From: Salinibius halmophilus
Lineage (GTDB): Bacteria > Pseudomonadota > Gammaproteobacteria > Pseudomonadales > Natronospirillaceae
DNA length: 64,000 nucleotides
Reading direction: 5' to 3'
NCBI RefSeq assembly: GCF_003577475.1
Contig: NZ_QPEP01000004.1
Span: 1 to 64,000 of the forward strand
In this document: one piece after another, positions 35,281 to 43,124 of the stretch
Position numbering within the stretch: the stretch's first letter is position 1
Layout: every line of letters begins with the position of its first letter
The notes under the pieces: generated by a model
What the model was told of the DNA's origin: nothing
Seen by the model: only the letters and a program-made list of their open reading frames with translations
Database searches by the model: none
Position numbers and translations under genes: made by a program

Positions 35281-36034
35281 TTATCAAGCCCCAGACCAAC
35301 TCTTCGCCCAAAAAGTTGCGCTCGTCACTGGTGCCGGTGCGGGTATCGGTGCTGAGCTGTCGATACAACTAGCACGCCTAGGGGCCACAGTGATTTTACT
35401 AGGGCGAACACAAAGCAAACTAGAAGCGGTTTATGATGAGATCGTCGGTAACGGCTATCCGGAACCGGCCATTTTTCCGTGCGATCTAAATGAGCTCGAT
35501 GAAGCGCAAGCGAAAGGCATTGCCGAAGCCATTCATGAGCAGCTAGGTCAACTAGATATTCTTGTTCACAATGCAAGTGTGCTCGGGCAAAAAACGCCGT
35601 TGGAGCAATATAACTTGTCGGCATACGATCAAGTTATGCAGATCAACTGCAAAGCGCCACTGGTATTAACCCAAGCACTATTGCCACTGCTGAATGAATC
35701 GACTGCTGGGCGGTTACTCTTTACCTCTTCAAGCGTTGGGCGGCAAGGTCGTGCCTTCTGGGGGGCCTATTCGATCTCAAAGTTTGCCACCGAATCCATG
35801 ATGCAAATTTTTGCTGCGGAACTAGATCGCGTTACCAACATTGCAGTGCATGCTGTTAACCCTGGTGCTACGCGCACCAATATGCGCGCACAGGCTATGC
35901 CTGGAGAGCACCCCGAGAGTGTTACGCCGGCAAGTGATATCATGCCGACCTACTTGTATCTACTAGGCCCAGAAGGTTCTGCGCTTCACGGTCAATCAAT
36001 TGACGCACAGACCCCAAAAACCGCGTCAAAATAG
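35264..36034 (+). CDS. yciK: YciK-family short-chain oxidoreductase
   Basis: Classical SDR of 256 residues. VTGAGAGIGAELSIQLA is the NAD(P)-binding loop, HNASVLG the NAG-like motif, and YSISKFATESM the catalytic Tyr-x3-Lys. The YciK group has no firmly established substrate. It overlaps the mupP end by 17 bases in another frame, so it is translated from the same message. A hairpin at 36050-36072 follows. Confidence 0.9.
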   Translation: MQPWHNYQAPDQLFAQKVALVTGAGAGIGAELSIQLARLGATVILLGRTQSKLEAVYDEIVGNGYPEPAIFPCDLNELDEAQAKGIAEAIHEQLGQLDILVHNASVLGQKTPLEQYNLSAYDQVMQINCKAPLVLTQALLPLLNESTAGRLLFTSSSVGRQGRAFWGAYSISKFATESMMQIFAAELDRVTNIAVHAVNPGATRTNMRAQAMPGEHPESVTPASDIMPTYLYLLGPEGSALHGQSIDAQTPKTASK

Positions 36035-36049
36035 CACCACGCTCCTATA

Positions 36050-36072
36050 GGCTAGCCGTTGTGCGGCTAGTC
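36050..36072 (+). terminator. Hairpin after yciK, weak terminator candidate
   Basis: GGCTAGCCG (36050-36058) pairs with CGGCTAGTC (36064-36072), with one G-T pair, around TTGTG. No U-run follows. Confidence 0.4.
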
Positions 36073-36175
36073 TATCGTGCCTCACCTCGCACTATAAGCG
36101 GTCTTCATCGCTTTTTTCAAACTGGCATAGCTTTTGCTGATAAGTAATTAAATTGTCTTAGCGAGAGTAGGCGTC

Positions 36176-37096
36176 ATGGACAGCAGCAACATTTCATCGA
36201 CCCATCTAAAGGTGATCAGCAACTCACCTGCCGTTCACCAACATAGTGCCGACATCAGCACGGAGCGCCTGCGTCATAGCGTTCTGGAAGTGATGCAAAC
36301 ATCCCTTGATATTGAGCGACAAATTGAACTGTTGTTCGATACACTGCGCGCACCGCTGCAGTTAAGTGGCATTACCTATAAGCACGAGCCTGAGGGGGTG
36401 CGACTATTTACCGGCAATAATACCCGCCACAGGGTTCAGTATCAGCTCACAAGTAAAGGCGACTACTATGGCGACCTAGCCTTCACGCGCTCAAAGCGCT
36501 GGGACGAAGCAACGCTCACGCTGCTTGAGAATACGCTTGAGCGAGTCGTTTGGCCGCTTCGCAACGCCCTAGCCTATCGCCAAGCTGTGCGTATTTCGTT
36601 AACCGATCCACTTACTGGCATTGGCAATAGAGGCGCATTAGAACAAGCCATGGTGCGGGAAATTGCGGGTGCACTGCGTTTTAAACAGCCGTTGTCGCTA
36701 ATTATTGCTGACATTGACCATTTTAAAGCGATAAATGATCGCTATGGGCACGAGCGAGGCGATACAGTGCTACAAGAGGTAGCCAATAATATTGCCGACT
36801 CACTGCGCAAAACCGATACGGTGTATCGCTATGGTGGCGAGGAGTTCGTTGTATTGCTACCGCGTACATCGACCGAGCTTGCAAGAATTGTTGCTGAGCG
36901 CCTGCAAAAGGATGTTCAGCAAGTTGTACTGCCAGACAGTAACAAGGTGACCGCCAGCTTTGGTATCGCTGAACTACACAATGGCCAAGATGCAGCCACA
37001 TTATTGCAGCGGGCAGATCAGGCGCTATACCGCGCGAAGAATGCAGGCCGCAATTGCATTCAATGCGACCAGCTAACGCAGTCCAAGTTTGGCTAG
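36176..37096 (+). CDS. Soluble diguanylate cyclase with N-terminal GAF-like region
   Basis: Makes cyclic di-GMP in the cytosol. Residues about 30-140 contain no membrane helix and look GAF-like in secondary-structure pattern (inference). The GGDEF domain (about 145-300) has DIDHFKAINDRYGHERGDTVL and GGEEF near residue 220. RKTD five residues upstream is an intact RxxD inhibitory site, so feedback by product is expected. In Pseudomonas a diguanylate cyclase (PA3177) lies in the same neighbourhood between yciK and rluB. Confidence 0.92.
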   Translation: MDSSNISSTHLKVISNSPAVHQHSADISTERLRHSVLEVMQTSLDIERQIELLFDTLRAPLQLSGITYKHEPEGVRLFTGNNTRHRVQYQLTSKGDYYGDLAFTRSKRWDEATLTLLENTLERVVWPLRNALAYRQAVRISLTDPLTGIGNRGALEQAMVREIAGALRFKQPLSLIIADIDHFKAINDRYGHERGDTVLQEVANNIADSLRKTDTVYRYGGEEFVVLLPRTSTELARIVAERLQKDVQQVVLPDSNKVTASFGIAELHNGQDAATLLQRADQALYRAKNAGRNCIQCDQLTQSKFG

Positions 37097-37116
37097 TTTG
37101 TGACTAGCCAACGAAC

Positions 37117-37950
37117 CTACTTACGTCGAACAGGCTTGGCTCTGTGCTGCTGAGCCGCCTGTTTGCGCTTAGTTTCTTTATCAGTTTTCACATCCACTTT
37201 ATTCGACACAACATCCAAGCCAACCAAGTTAGACAACCGGTTCACTTCCGCCTGCTCTAGCTCGCGCCAAGTACCCACTTTGACGGAGTCGAGCATTTGC
37301 GTACCGTAGCGAACACGCTTAAGCCGGCTAACTTTATGCCCAACCGCTTCCCACATACGGCGAACTTCTCGGTTGCGCCCTTCCATTAGTACCGCATGAA
37401 ACCATTGATTAATGCCTTCACTTTCTTTGTAGCGCTGCAAGTCAGTAAAGCGGGCTTTACCATCTTCTAACATGACGCCATCTTTAAGCTGTGTCATGGT
37501 TTCATCTGTCACCGCCCCGAGCACACGAATGGCATACTCACGGTCGACATTGTAAGACGGGTGCATTAGCCGGTTGGCCAACTCACCATCTGTGGTAAAC
37601 AATAGCAACCCAGAGGTATTTAAATCCAAACGGCCAACCATAATCCAGCGCTGGCCTTTCACTTTAGGCAACCGATCAAAAACAGTTGGTCGGCCTTCCG
37701 GGTCGTTTTGTGAGCAAACTTCCCCCTCAGGTTTGTTGTACATGAGTACACGGCGAGCATTAACACCTTGGCGCTTTAGTGGCCGCCCATCAATGGTAAT
37801 CTTCTCTGTTCCATCGACCCGCATGCCTAGCTCTACCGGCTCATCATTAACTTGAATGCGGCCATCCGTAATCATTCGTTCTACTTCACGCCGACTAGCC
37901 ACGCCCTGATTGGCTAGGTATTTTTGCAATCGATCTTTATTCTGCGTCAT
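37117..37950 (-). CDS. rluB: 23S rRNA pseudouridine synthase RluB
   Basis: Isomerises U2605 of 23S rRNA to pseudouridine. An N-terminal S4 domain (about residues 5-60; LQKYLANQGVASRREVERMI) precedes the RsuA-type catalytic domain with GRLDLNTSGLLLFTTDG (catalytic Asp) and EGRNREVRRMWEAVGHKVSRLKRVRYG. A lysine/arginine-rich tail follows. I start at ATG 37950 (MTQNKDRLQK): GAGAAG lies six bases upstream. It overlaps the scpB end by 14 bases, a translational coupling known in other gammaproteobacteria. Confidence 0.95.
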   Translation of the reverse strand: MTQNKDRLQKYLANQGVASRREVERMITDGRIQVNDEPVELGMRVDGTEKITIDGRPLKRQGVNARRVLMYNKPEGEVCSQNDPEGRPTVFDRLPKVKGQRWIMVGRLDLNTSGLLLFTTDGELANRLMHPSYNVDREYAIRVLGAVTDETMTQLKDGVMLEDGKARFTDLQRYKESEGINQWFHAVLMEGRNREVRRMWEAVGHKVSRLKRVRYGTQMLDSVKVGTWRELEQAEVNRLSNLVGLDVVSNKVDVKTDKETKRKQAAQQHRAKPVRRK

Positions 37951-38773
37951 TTTCATCTTCTCTTTTTCTAGCAAGCAGTGCTTCCTGCTCAGCAAGCTTG
38001 CGGGCAATCAAGGCCTCTTGCTCGTCATCGGTCAGCAAGACTGGCGTTGTATCTTCAGCCACCTGCACGTCATCATGCACTTCATCGGGTGCTTGCGGGG
38101 CGGCCATTAGTGCATCAAACTCGGCATTCACATCATCAGCGGCAGTTATCGCTTGATTGATGTCATCATCGTTCGGTGCTTCTTGTTGTTTTTCCATATG
38201 CTTGGCTAACAACTTAGCAAAGCTCATGACTTCTTGGTCTTCTACTTCAGCTTCTTGCCACTCACTTGGTTCAACTAACGGAGGCAAGTCTTCTAGGCTG
38301 GTTAATCCAAACTCTTGTAAAAATAGATCCGTTGTACCAAATAACGCTGGTCGCCCTGGCACATCCTTATGGCCAACCACAACAACCCAGCCATAATCAA
38401 CCAAGGTGCGCATCACATTTGATGAGACAGTGACCCCTCGAACGTCTTCAATGGTGGCTCGAGTAACGGGCTGCTGCCAGGCAATGACGGCAAGCGTTTC
38501 CCATACGGCGCGCGACAATCTTGGTGCTCGGTCTTCCCATAACCGACCAACCCATGGGGCAAGGCTTTGCTTCGTTTGTAGGTAATAGCCATTGGCTGAA
38601 TGAGCAAGGTGAAAACCACAATCGGCGAACTGTACTTCGATTGCCGAAAGGATACTAGTGATGTCAGCCACATTAGGCCGCTCGTGATCGTCAAACAAGG
38701 CTTGCAGTGTTGCGACCGACAAAGGCTGGCCACTAGCAAATAACGCCGCCTCAATGACTTGTTTCGGTGTCAT
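37937..38773 (-). CDS. scpB: Segregation and condensation protein ScpB
   Basis: Winged-helix dimer that joins ScpA and SMC in chromosome condensation. Residues about 1-180 carry the conserved core (TPKQVIEAALFASGQPLSV; WETLAVIAWQQPVTRATIEDVRGV; VVGHKDVPGRPALFGTTDLFLQEFGL). The tail to about 278 is acidic and low-complexity. I start at ATG 38773 (MTPKQVIEAA), since the longer reading adds non-conserved residues. It overlaps scpA by 23 bases. An smc gene is not in the window. Confidence 0.94.
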   Translation of the reverse strand: MTPKQVIEAALFASGQPLSVATLQALFDDHERPNVADITSILSAIEVQFADCGFHLAHSANGYYLQTKQSLAPWVGRLWEDRAPRLSRAVWETLAVIAWQQPVTRATIEDVRGVTVSSNVMRTLVDYGWVVVVGHKDVPGRPALFGTTDLFLQEFGLTSLEDLPPLVEPSEWQEAEVEDQEVMSFAKLLAKHMEKQQEAPNDDDINQAITAADDVNAEFDALMAAPQAPDEVHDDVQVAEDTTPVLLTDDEQEALIARKLAEQEALLARKREDENDAE

Positions 38774-39542
38774 CTTCAACCTCAACCGATTGTATCCAAA
38801 TGGGCTCAAATGCTTGCGATTGGTTAATGGTGAGCATTTTTTCTCGGGCTAGCTCAAGCAAAGCGAAAAAAGTCACCACTAAACCGGTACGACCCTCTTG
38901 CGGGTCGAGCAACTCATCAAACGCCAGCACAGGTGACTGCTGCAAGCGCAGTAAAATCTGGCTCATGCGCGCACGTGTCGACAACTGTTCTGGGGCAATA
39001 TCATGGGCTTGCTCGTTTTGTTGGCGCTGCTGCAGCGATTGGTAGGCCTGTTGTAGCCGCGCGACCGAGACAGTCGGGCGCAGTTCACGTCCAGAAGCGA
39101 TTGGTCGCTGCGGCCCCATCCACCAGTTCATCCCTGCACGAGGCTGGTCAGCCAACCAGATAGCGGCTTGGCGTGTTTGTTCATAAGCCTGCAAACGCCG
39201 GATGAGCTCGGCCCTAGGGTCCGACTCTTCGTCGTCTCCTTCTTGACTGTTGCGAGGCAACAGCATGCGCGACTTAACTTCCGCCAATGTTGCAGCCATC
39301 ACAAGATAGTCAGACGCTAACTCAACGTTGAGTTCCTGCATCATCTGTATGTACTGGCTATATTGCTCACTGATGGCAAAGACATCAATCTCTAGTACAT
39401 TGATATTTTGTTTTTTGATCAAGTAGAGCAATAAGTCGAGCGGCCCTTCAAAAGCCGACAAAAAGACTTCCAATGCTTGTGGTGGAATATATAAGTCGAG
39501 CGGTAACTGCTCGAGCGGCTCCCCATTGATCACAATTGACAT
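38751..39542 (-). CDS. scpA: Segregation and condensation protein ScpA
   Basis: Kleisin subunit of the SMC-ScpAB condensin. The N-terminal FEGPLDLLLYLIKKQNINVLEIDVFAI-type region (about residues 31-57) binds the SMC neck, MAATLAEVKSRMLLP is typical, and the C-terminal winged helix (about 200-255; VVTFFALLELAREKML) binds the SMC cap. The 263 residues are normal. It lies five bases after yciO. Confidence 0.95.
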   Translation of the reverse strand: MSIVINGEPLEQLPLDLYIPPQALEVFLSAFEGPLDLLLYLIKKQNINVLEIDVFAISEQYSQYIQMMQELNVELASDYLVMAATLAEVKSRMLLPRNSQEGDDEESDPRAELIRRLQAYEQTRQAAIWLADQPRAGMNWWMGPQRPIASGRELRPTVSVARLQQAYQSLQQRQQNEQAHDIAPEQLSTRARMSQILLRLQQSPVLAFDELLDPQEGRTGLVVTFFALLELAREKMLTINQSQAFEPIWIQSVEVEDDTETSH

Positions 39543-39547
39543 ACTAG

Positions 39548-40168
39548 TTACTCAAAAGGTGTTGGATCCCCTGCACCATGGCGAACGATTTCAGGCACCT
39601 CACCCGTGCAATCGACCACAGTCGTTGCCTCCATGCCACAAAATCCGCCATCAACCACCAAGTCTAGCTGATGCCCTATGGTATCTTTTATTTCCCATGG
39701 CTCTAGCATCGGCATGGTTTCACCGGGCAAAATTAATGACGCACTTGCCAGCGGTTCGCCAAGCTCTGCCAATATCGCCTGGGCAATATTGTTAGCAGGT
39801 ACACGCAACCCTACTTCGCGTTTCTTTGGGTGCAGTACCAACCTTGGCACTTCTCTCGTTGCCGGCAAAATGAAGGTGTACGCGCCAGGCACGTTGTTTT
39901 TCAGCACCCGAAACATGGCGTTGTCGACTTTGGCAAACACAGCCAGCTCGGACAAGTCCCGACAAACCAAAGTGAAATGGTGGTTTTTATCAAGTTGGCG
40001 AATTGTGCGCATGCTTTCAACCGCTTTGCGCTCTCCCAAGCAGCACCCCAAGGCATAGCCCGAGTCGGTTGGGTAAGCAATCAGCCCGCCGGCTCTCAGT
40101 ACTTCCACCACCTGTTTGATTAATCGCTCTTGCGGGTCTTCTGGGTGAATCGACACTAATCTACTCAT
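39548..40168 (-). CDS. yciO: YciO-family protein (Sua5/YrdC-like)
   Basis: Belongs to the YrdC-like nucleotide-binding fold used by threonylcarbamoyl-AMP synthases; YciO itself has a debated role, with weak or distinct activity. GGLIAYPTDSGYALGCCLG (about residues 27-45), RTIRQLDKNHHFTLVCRDLS and LPATREVPRLVLHPKK are family motifs. The 206 residues match YciO, and the C-terminal Sua5 domain is absent. I start at ATG 40168 (MSRLVSIHPE), whose ATGA overlaps the stop of the RNase AM gene, giving translational coupling as in E. coli yciV-yciO. Confidence 0.92.
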   Translation of the reverse strand: MSRLVSIHPEDPQERLIKQVVEVLRAGGLIAYPTDSGYALGCCLGERKAVESMRTIRQLDKNHHFTLVCRDLSELAVFAKVDNAMFRVLKNNVPGAYTFILPATREVPRLVLHPKKREVGLRVPANNIAQAILAELGEPLASASLILPGETMPMLEPWEIKDTIGHQLDLVVDGGFCGMEATTVVDCTGEVPEIVRHGAGDPTPFE

Positions 40169-41019
40169 GATTCTGCATACCTCTGCTGCCACCAAGGGCG
40201 GCATTGCTGAAGAACGTTGGGGGCCTGATTAACGCGCGCCCAGCCGCCCAAAAAATGAAAATCAGATCCACGCGAAACACAAAGCGCGTGTTCATCTAGG
40301 GTCCGCACTAAACTCACCGCCCAATCCTCACGAAAGCCCGGCGAAGCCATTTCAATGCCTTCACAGCCTAACTCAGCCAGCTGCTCGGTGAGTTTACGCA
40401 GCTTAGAAAGGCTCAACTTATACTTGTGAGGGTGAGCCAATATGCACACACCCCCGGCTTGTTTGACCCCAGCAATAATCTCCTCCACTGGCGCCCAAGG
40501 CGTTTTCACATCGCCAATTTTGCCTGTTCCCAACCAACGTTTAAAAGCATCTCTGGTATCATTGAGAATTCCTTGCTGCACCATAGCTTGGGCAAAATGA
40601 GGGCGACCGACGGCTGCACTACCGGCAATATCTTTCGCTGTGGCCAGCAAGTTAGGTAGCTTGGCGTGCTTCACTAGCTTCTCAGCAATCAGCTCAGCTC
40701 GCTTTTCGCGCGACGCGGTTTGCTGAGCCTGCAGTGCCAAAATTGCCTCATGCTGGGGGTCAAAGTCATAAGCCAATAAGTGAATGGGTTGTTTACCTAC
40801 CTGAGTCGACCATTCTATGCCTGTGCAAAAGTCTATACCTAGGGCATCACTCTCACGTTTGGCCTCTGCCAACCCAGCCACGGTATCATGATCGGTTAAA
40901 GACCAAAGCTGTACGTTGGCCTGAGACATCGCTAAAGCTAGCGCTTTTGGGCTTAGCTGACCGTCTGAGTAATAACTATGACAGTGCAAGTCAACGAAGC
41001 TTGAATCGTAATGCGACAT
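40165..41019 (-). CDS. rnm: RNase AM (YciV/TrpH), PHP-domain phosphoesterase
   Basis: PHP-fold metal phosphoesterase. The E. coli homologue is a 5'-to-3' exonuclease that trims rRNA 5' ends and also cleaves 3',5'-nucleotide bisphosphates. Metal ligands are visible in DLHCHSYYSDG, SLTDHDTVAG, GIEWST, LAHPHKY and GSDFHFLGG. I start at ATG 41019 (MSHYDSSFVDLHCHS); the longer reading adds a hydrophobic stretch not expected in the family. First gene of the leftward run rnm-yciO-scpA-scpB-rluB, which resembles enterobacterial order around the trp region. Confidence 0.93.
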   Translation of the reverse strand: MSHYDSSFVDLHCHSYYSDGQLSPKALALAMSQANVQLWSLTDHDTVAGLAEAKRESDALGIDFCTGIEWSTQVGKQPIHLLAYDFDPQHEAILALQAQQTASREKRAELIAEKLVKHAKLPNLLATAKDIAGSAAVGRPHFAQAMVQQGILNDTRDAFKRWLGTGKIGDVKTPWAPVEEIIAGVKQAGGVCILAHPHKYKLSLSKLRKLTEQLAELGCEGIEMASPGFREDWAVSLVRTLDEHALCVSRGSDFHFLGGWARVNQAPNVLQQCRPWWQQRYAES

Positions 41020-41244
41020 GATTTCGAGTGGCCCGTAATGCGAAATAGCAAGGCAGATGAGGCAAATAAGCCTACCCATTTGCTTAACTGTAGGTGACTA
41101 AGTGGCTTGCCACTAACACTGACAGTGAAAATGTGGCACATTATTGTGTATCATCATGGTAACGAAATTTATCTCAGCATTCATCACTTGATCGCTAGAA
41201 TTCTAGCCAAGCGCAAGTGTTTCGCTGACTTTAGGGAAGGTTTT

Positions 41245-41544
41245 ATGTGGTACGCCATTATTTCTCAAGATATTGACAACAGTTTGCCGCTGCGCCAGCA
41301 GGCACGCCCAGCGCATATCGAGCGCCTAAACACATTAAAAAACGAAGGGCGGCTACTCATCGCCGGCCCGCACCCAGCAGCCGACTGTGGAGACCCGGGT
41401 GAAGCCGGTTTTACCGGCTCGCTAGTGGTGGCGCAATTTGATTCATTAGCACAAGCACAAGCGTGGGCCGATGCAGACCCTTATGTCGCCGCAGGGGTAT
41501 ACCAAAGCGTTGTCGTAAAACCATTTAAAAAGGTTCTACCATGA
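41245..41544 (+). CDS. yciI: YciI-like protein
   Basis: Small ferredoxin-fold protein (99 residues) of the muconolactone-isomerase-like YciI family; E. coli YciI has no settled role. [27 protein letters not shown] and [11 protein letters not shown] (the conserved His-Asp region) fit. I start at ATG 41245 after AGGGAAGG; the frame remains open upstream but without coding character. SH3 gene overlap is four bases (ATGA). First gene of a six-gene rightward operon. A 14-base palindrome GCTAGAATTCTAGC lies 38 bases upstream. Confidence 0.92.
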   Translation: MWYAIISQDIDNSLPLRQQARPAHIERLNTLKNEGRLLIAGPHPAADCGDPGEAGFTGSLVVAQFDSLAQAQAWADADPYVAAGVYQSVVVKPFKKVLP

Positions 41545-42206
41545 AGAAGATTGCTACCCTAGCCGCAGGCTTGTTAGTGGTTGCAAGCAGCGCCTTGGCT
41601 CAAACCTTTTATATCAAAGATGAATTGACGCTCCGCTTACGTGAGGGCCCAGGTACGTCATACGGTGTGGCACACAACGGTGTTGTGTCTGGCACGGCAC
41701 TAGAAGCCACTGGCAACACCGATTCGGGTTGGCGGGAAGTGATTTTTGAAGGCAAAACTGCTTGGGTCAATGACTTCTACTTGCAAGAAGAGCCTATCGC
41801 TGCGGTACGCCTTGAAGCACTGCAAGCAGAGTACGAAGCCTTGCAAGCACAATTAGAGCAAGCCCTAGCGGATGGCCCTTTAACAGCCGAACAAGTAGCA
41901 CAACTGCGCGCCGACATCGAAAACGCCTACAGTGAACGTGATGCAGCCCTTGCACGGGTAGAAGAAGTTGAGCGCCTATCAGAGAACGCGATCAGCTTAA
42001 ATGAGCGCAATAATGACCTAAATATGCGCAACCGCGAGCTTGAGCAAAAACTGCAACAACTAGAAGCCGAAAACCAGTTATTGCGCGATGAAGACGCCAC
42101 CCAGCGCTGGTTAATCATTGGCGTTGCCGTTGTATTAGCACTTTGTGTCGCACTGTTTGTTGTATCGGTGCGACCTAAAAGCAAACGTCATGATACCTGG
42201 GTATAG
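41541..42206 (+). CDS. TIGR04211-type SH3 domain protein, membrane-anchored
   Basis: An envelope protein of the YgiM type and unknown function. Order: signal peptide (about residues 1-20, cut after ALA), bacterial SH3 domain (about 22-82, [12 protein letters not shown] and [13 protein letters not shown]), long coiled coil (about 88-185), and a C-terminal membrane helix (about 190-210) with a short basic cytosolic tail. The SH3 domain and coiled coil therefore face the periplasm. It may bind peptidoglycan (family inference). Overlaps yciI and is followed after three bases by the next gene. Confidence 0.9.
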   Translation: MKKIATLAAGLLVVASSALAQTFYIKDELTLRLREGPGTSYGVAHNGVVSGTALEATGNTDSGWREVIFEGKTAWVNDFYLQEEPIAAVRLEALQAEYEALQAQLEQALADGPLTAEQVAQLRADIENAYSERDAALARVEEVERLSENAISLNERNNDLNMRNRELEQKLQQLEAENQLLRDEDATQRWLIIGVAVVLALCVALFVVSVRPKSKRHDTWV

Positions 42207-42209
42207 CGC

Positions 42210-42554
42210 ATGACATGGGCAAGTGAAACCATACAGTTTCCCTATGAAGTCGACAGCTTCATCAAGCTGTTGCAAGAAGGCACAAAGGGAAGCTTGTCGC
42301 ACTATGCCCATGCGCACATCATCGACTGGAGCGATCGGTTCGCGAAGCATTTAGCGGCATTTGCCGTGGCCAACAGCCAGATGGCGGCCATTCAGCAGGT
42401 TGCCGATGACCTAGTGGTGCAGTGGGAGCTATTTATTGCTGCCACGTACACACTCGAGCAAATGCAGCAGTTTGATCAAACACACTTATTATTGCCAAGT
42501 TATCATTTTGAAGCAGGCCTGGCCGGCGTTGCGACCATTTTGGAGACAACATGA
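42210..42554 (+). CDS. Hypothetical protein, 114 aa, all-helical character
   Basis: No family recognised. It is soluble, without signal or membrane segment, rich in alanine and glutamine, with predicted helices throughout. Coding is supported by tight operon spacing: three bases after the SH3 gene and a four-base ATGA overlap with the downstream PPIase gene. Confidence 0.7.
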   Translation: MTWASETIQFPYEVDSFIKLLQEGTKGSLSHYAHAHIIDWSDRFAKHLAAFAVANSQMAAIQQVADDLVVQWELFIAATYTLEQMQQFDQTHLLLPSYHFEAGLAGVATILETT

Positions 42555-43108
42555 AAAAATTGATCGCCACCATTGCATTGACGACTGCTGCGTGGGCAGC
42601 AAGCGAAACCCAAGTTGTGATGGAAACCAGCATGGGTGACCTAACCATCACGCTACATGAAGAAGCAGCGCCCATTACCGTTGAAAACTTTCTTAAGTAC
42701 GTTGATGATGGTTTTTATGAAGGTATAGTCGTTCACCGCATTGAACCAAACTTTGTTATCCAAGCCGGTGGTTATGATGCGAACCTGAACTACATAACAC
42801 CCACCTACCCGGGCATTCAAAACGAAAGCGACAATGGCCTCGCTAATGAGCGCGGCACGTTATCCATGGCGCGTACAAGCGATCCAAATTCGGCCAACAG
42901 CCAGTTTTTCATCAACCTGGTTAACAACAGCAACTTAAATGGTTCCGCAAGTCGTCCAGGTTATGCGGTGTTTGCCACTGTGGTAGAGGGCATGGACGTG
43001 GTGGACGCCATCGCGAGTGTAGAAACCCGTCGCGCACGTGAGTTAGGCGGCATGCCAACCCCAGTAGAGCCTGTGATCATCAAATCTGTTCGCCGCTTAG
43101 CTGAGTAG
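42551..43108 (+). CDS. Periplasmic cyclophilin-type peptidyl-prolyl isomerase
   Basis: Accelerates proline isomerisation during folding of exported proteins. A short signal peptide (about residues 1-17, ending AAWAA) precedes a cyclophilin domain. VHRIEPNFVIQAGG contains the catalytic Arg, NERGTLSMAR and NSANSQFFIN are hallmark stretches, and YAVFATVVEGMDVVD ends the core. The exported location resembles PpiA; the size (185) is typical. Overlaps the upstream gene by ATGA and sits 16 bases before mnmC. Confidence 0.93.
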   Translation: MKKLIATIALTTAAWAASETQVVMETSMGDLTITLHEEAAPITVENFLKYVDDGFYEGIVVHRIEPNFVIQAGGYDANLNYITPTYPGIQNESDNGLANERGTLSMARTSDPNSANSQFFINLVNNSNLNGSASRPGYAVFATVVEGMDVVDAIASVETRRARELGGMPTPVEPVIIKSVRRLAE

Positions 43109-43124
43109 TACGTCAGAATCTCTA

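Noticed and set aside
41134-41148. TGGCAC...TTG as a sigma-54 promoter before yciI
   Set aside because: The GG to GC spacing is nine bases rather than ten and the -12 GC is missing.
41194-41207. GCTAGAATTCTAGC, a 14-base perfect palindrome upstream of yciI
   Set aside because: Striking, but single-copy among the regions I read, with no regulator nearby; it may be chance in A/T-rich DNA. Noted only in the yciI entry.
41107-41244. N-terminal extension of YciI by 46 residues
   Set aside because: The conserved family start is MWYAIIS at 41245 with a good Shine-Dalgarno; the extension has no coding character.
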